Part shown: in pieces, positions 5,416 to 7,664 of the stretch | How positions within the stretch are numbered: position 1 is the first letter of the stretch | How the letters are laid out: each line of letters begins with the position of its first letter | Origin: Phycisphaeraceae bacterium | GTDB taxonomy: Bacteria; Planctomycetota; Phycisphaerae; Phycisphaerales; UBA1924 | Assembly (NCBI GenBank): GCA_009827205.1 | Contig: WUAK01000134.1 | Location: 1 to 7,664 of the forward strand | Direction: 5' to 3' | DNA: 7,664 bases | The notes under the pieces: model-generated | The model's input: only the letters and a program-made list of their open reading frames with translations | Databases searched by the model: none | Told to the model about the DNA's origin: nothing | Made by a program: the position numbers and the translations under genes

Positions 5416-6404
5416 GAAAGCCTCACTCTCGGATCAACAACCGCGTAGAGCACATCCGTCAGGATCACGGTCAGGATCACGACCGCCGCGAATAGTGCGG
5501 ACATGTACTCCACTACGGGGAAGTCCTTGGCGTTGATCGCGGTAATCAGGGCACGGCCCATGCCTGGTATCGAGAAGAAGACCTCAAGAAGGATCGAGCC
5601 CACGATAAGAAAGGGCAGACTGATCATGACACGCGTGATGATCGGGATCATCGCGTTCTTGAGCATGTGAACAAACATGATCTTGCGGCTGCCGGCCCCT
5701 TTGGCTCTTGCGGTGGTGATGTAGTCCCGGCCTGTCTCTTCGACCATCACAGCGCGATAGAACCTCGTGTCATAGCCCATCGCAACAATGACACTGATCA
5801 ACACAGGTAGCCCGCAGTATTGCAGCCATGTCTGCACTGCCTCGATCGGAGAGCTAGCCCAAAACGTAAGTGTCGACAGACGAACGTCGTATCCTTCGAT
5901 GTCGAATGGAACGAGTCCCGCTTCCTGTCCCAGCCTGTATCCGCCGAAATACTGCCCAACAATGATGTATACGAGGAAGCTCACACTCATCCCCAGCACG
6001 GCGAGCAGCATCAGTGTCTTATCCGCGACTCTTCCGCGATAGAACGAACAGATCAACCCGATCATGATCGAGATCGCAGCGGTGATCATGAGCGCCGGGA
6101 CTGTGATCATGGTTGTCGCGGGTACCGCGGTTGTGATGAGCTCGCCCACTGGTCTTTTCTGTTCCCAGGACCTCGCAGAGAAATCGAGCGTCACGATGTT
6201 CCAGACAGTTGAGGCGTATTGCTCGTAGAACGGGCGATCAAGACCGAAGTCTGCCTTGATTGCGTCATACTGCTCTTGAGTGGCGTTCTTCCCCAGAAAA
6301 GCGGTTACCGGGTCGTTGACGCGAAGCGCCAGCATCACAAGAAGAATGATGCCCAGGTACACCGGGATGTTGTACAGCAAGCGCCTGAGTATGTACGACC
6401 ACAT
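5412..6404 (-). CDS. oppB: Peptide ABC importer permease OppB type
   Basis: Inner-membrane permease partnering OppC. The 330 residues match the family length. It opens with the standard MWSYILRRLLYNIPVYLGII (first membrane helix about 8-27), followed by an outside segment with the familiar ADFGLDRPFYEQYASTVWNI (51-70). Further membrane helices lie at about 98-120, 130-152, 195-212, 252-275 and 298-322. The EAA loop contacting the ATPases is DYITTARAKGAGSRKIMFVH (227-246), with IPGMGRALITAI after it, and the protein ends in DVLYAVVDPRVRLS, all typical. The ATG at 6404 has AGGGAG 8 nt upstream. The TGA overlaps the oppC TTG. It lies 50 nt downstream of oppA, beyond a stem-loop, so its level may be set separately from oppA. 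Confidence 0.95.
   Translation of the reverse strand: MWSYILRRLLYNIPVYLGIILLVMLALRVNDPVTAFLGKNATQEQYDAIKADFGLDRPFYEQYASTVWNIVTLDFSARSWEQKRPVGELITTAVPATTMITVPALMITAAISIMIGLICSFYRGRVADKTLMLLAVLGMSVSFLVYIIVGQYFGGYRLGQEAGLVPFDIEGYDVRLSTLTFWASSPIEAVQTWLQYCGLPVLISVIVAMGYDTRFYRAVMVEETGRDYITTARAKGAGSRKIMFVHMLKNAMIPIITRVMISLPFLIVGSILLEVFFSIPGMGRALITAINAKDFPVVEYMSALFAAVVILTVILTDVLYAVVDPRVRLS
5421..5426 (-). promoter_or_regulatory. Ribosome binding site for the TTG start of oppC
   Basis: GTGAGG (5426-5421 on the - strand) ends 5 nt before TTG at 5415-5413, which overlaps the oppB TGA at 5414-5412. Together they support an uncommon TTG start with translational coupling. Confidence 0.55.
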
Positions 6405-6412
6405 GCGGCAGT

Positions 6413-6418
6413 CTCCCT
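6413..6418 (-). promoter_or_regulatory. Ribosome binding site of oppB
   Basis: AGGGAG (6418-6413 on the - strand) lies 8 nt before the ATG at 6404 and starts just after the oppA-oppB stem-loop ends at 6424, so it is not hidden in that stem. Confidence 0.75.
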
Positions 6419-6423
6419 TCTAA

Positions 6424-6450
6424 CGTTCCGACGGACTTGCCGCCCGAACG
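6424..6450 (-). promoter_or_regulatory. Stem-loop between oppA and oppB
   Basis: Read on the - strand, CGTTC (6450-6446) pairs with GAACG (6428-6424). After one G/G mismatch, GGCGG (6444-6440) pairs with CCGTC (6434-6430, one G-U) around a 5-nt loop CAAGT. It begins 4 nt after the oppA TAA and has no T-run after it (TTAGAAGGGAG follows), so it is not a simple terminator. Stem-loops between a binding-protein gene and its permease genes are known, for example in the E. coli malE-malF spacer, to protect the upstream message and raise binding protein over permease. That role here is inferred from position. Confidence 0.55.
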
Positions 6451-6454
6451 CGTC

Positions 6455-7664
6455 TTACCGCTTTGAGTCGTCGACGTCGAGGAACTTGAACCAGCCGTAG
6501 TACCGCTCCGTTGGCTTGCAGTTCAGCAGCCAGGGATTGATGAGGTAGTACCGCGTGCGCGCCATCGAACCGATGTAAGGCACATCTTCGATGAGCATGT
6601 CCCGCATGCGGATGTAGATCTCAGTCCGCTCGGAGCTGGGCTCCATGGTGAGAATCTGCTCATACATCGCGTCGTAATCCGCACGCTTGTAGTTGTAGTG
6701 GTTGGAACCGGGCGACTCGTTCGGAGAGTAGAACAACGCGAGGTTGTTCTCAGCGTCCGGGTAGTCACTCGACCACGCGAAACCAAACATAGGTGCTTTC
6801 TTGAGGTTCGTGAACTCGATCAGTGTCGAGAAGTCGACAAGTTGTGCGTCAAGCTGGATGTTGACCTCTGCGAGTTGGCGCTTGAGCATCTCGACCTGCT
6901 CTGCGTTGTTGCCGCCCCGGCTGGTGTAGAACCGGATCGGGGGGAGGCCCTCTCCGTTGGGATAGCCGGCTTCAGCGAGTTTCTGCCTTGCGCGTTCACG
7001 GTCGGGTCCGCGATAGCTCACGGGTGCGGTCCCGCCCTCGGGGTAGCCTTCGAGATCAGGCGGGATTGGCCCGTCGTACTGGATGGTGTTTCCTTGGTAG
7101 AACGTCTCGCTGAACTCATCAAGGTCAATCGCGAGGCTGATCGCCTGGCGAAGCGCCCGCTTGTCCTCCGTGTAGCCACCGAGCAGTTCGTCTTCCATGT
7201 TGAATCCGCGGAAGATGAAATCGAGAAGCGGGACGACCTGGTGGCGGACTCCCAGTTCACGAGTTTCGGGCAATAGCCGCTTGGTCCGACCGTCGAAAGC
7301 CTGCTCGAAGTACTCCGCGGGAACCTGCGTCAGGCCGATGTCGCCCGCCTGGAATCGCAGCCACATGGGCTGATCCTCAACGAACATAGTGAATTCGATG
7401 CGATCCACGAAAGGCACAGCCTGACCCGCAGCGCGGTGGAGCCTGTTCCTGCGATCATCACGCGTCCACTGATCCTCAGACGGGTAGAACACTTCGTGGT
7501 AGTTCGGGTTCCGATCAGCGGTCAGGCTCTTCTTGGGGATCCACTCATCAAGAATGAATGGTCCAGTACCTACAGGGTTGAATGCAAAGTCGTCCTCGCC
7601 GTAATGCTCCACGGCTTCCACAGGCACGATAGATGTTTGGAACATCGCCAGTATGTAGAGGAAC
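6455..7664 (-). CDS. oppA: Peptide ABC importer substrate-binding protein, C-terminal part (start right of the window)
   Basis: Extracytoplasmic solute-binding protein of the SBP_bac_5 (OppA/DppA) family that hands substrate to OppB/OppC. The frame is open to the right edge; 402 residues are visible, and the signal peptide and first lobe are missing. Met at 7645 is internal: the preceding FLYILA continues into MFQTSIVPVEAVEHYGED, which is the family segment before NPVGTGPFILDEW. Further landmarks are LTADRNPNYHEVFYPSEDQW, PFVDRIEFTMFVEDQPMWLR, ALRQAISLAIDLDEF, ARQKLAEAGYPNGEG and the ligand-lobe region FGFAWSSDYPDAENNLALFY. It ends WFKFLDVDDSKR at the TAA (6455-6457). First gene of the visible operon; the operon promoter is outside. 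Peptide is the likely cargo from the family and the gene set, but this family also binds nickel, heme and sugars, so specificity is unproven. A stem-loop follows immediately. Confidence 0.92.
   Translation of the reverse strand, partial: FLYILAMFQTSIVPVEAVEHYGEDDFAFNPVGTGPFILDEWIPKKSLTADRNPNYHEVFYPSEDQWTRDDRRNRLHRAAGQAVPFVDRIEFTMFVEDQPMWLRFQAGDIGLTQVPAEYFEQAFDGRTKRLLPETRELGVRHQVVPLLDFIFRGFNMEDELLGGYTEDKRALRQAISLAIDLDEFSETFYQGNTIQYDGPIPPDLEGYPEGGTAPVSYRGPDRERARQKLAEAGYPNGEGLPPIRFYTSRGGNNAEQVEMLKRQLAEVNIQLDAQLVDFSTLIEFTNLKKAPMFGFAWSSDYPDAENNLALFYSPNESPGSNHYNYKRADYDAMYEQILTMEPSSERTEIYIRMRDMLIEDVPYIGSMARTRYYLINPWLLNCKPTERYYGWFKFLDVDDSKR

Noticed and set aside
6698..7276. 192-codon + strand frame opposite oppA
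   Set aside because: It mirrors conserved SBP_bac_5 coding sequence on the - strand; composition is typical of an antisense shadow.

Overview
The window looks like a chromosomal core region of a moderately GC-rich bacterium (roughly 58-60% G+C by eye). Two conserved gene blocks face each other tail to tail. On the + strand is the translation block rpsB-tsf (ribosomal protein S2, cut by the left edge, and complete elongation factor Ts). On the - strand is a five-gene ABC importer operon of the oligopeptide/dipeptide (Opp/Dpp) type, read right to left as oppA (cut by the right edge), oppB, oppC, oppD, oppF. I suspect a planctomycete (Phycisphaerae-like) source from the overall feel of the EF-Ts, the binding protein and the enlarged OppC. 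That is recollection-based inference, and phylogeny of EF-Ts or S2 would settle it.

Layout: 1-506 rpsB 3' part; 507-630 spacer with an 8-bp GC hairpin; 631-1458 tsf; 1459-1786 convergent intergenic region with two separate + strand intrinsic terminators (about 1486-1515 and 1677-1716) and possibly a small RNA between them; 1787-2797 oppF; 2794-3822 oppD; 3826-5415 oppC; 5412-6404 oppB; 6405-6454 spacer with an imperfect 11-position stem-loop; 6455-7664 oppA without its N-terminus. No tRNA, rRNA, CRISPR array, transposon or attachment site was recognised.

How the genes work together: S2 and EF-Ts serve the 30S subunit and EF-Tu recycling. The Opp genes encode a complete importer: an extracytoplasmic binding protein (OppA), two membrane permeases (OppB, OppC) and two ATPases (OppD, OppF). 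The last four are tightly coupled, with a TTGA overlap for oppB/oppC, a 3-nt gap for oppC/oppD and an ATGA overlap for oppD/oppF. oppA is separated from oppB by the stem-loop, an arrangement compatible with making more binding protein than transporter.

The most unusual items are: (1) an OppC of 529 residues, against about 300 for the family, carrying an extra acidic, lysine-free, mostly helical segment predicted to lie outside the membrane; (2) an orphan + strand terminator preceded by a hairpin and a pyrimidine-rich tract, a candidate small RNA; (3) the oppA-oppB stem-loop. Nothing here is clearly a new system; the OppC insertion is the best lead.
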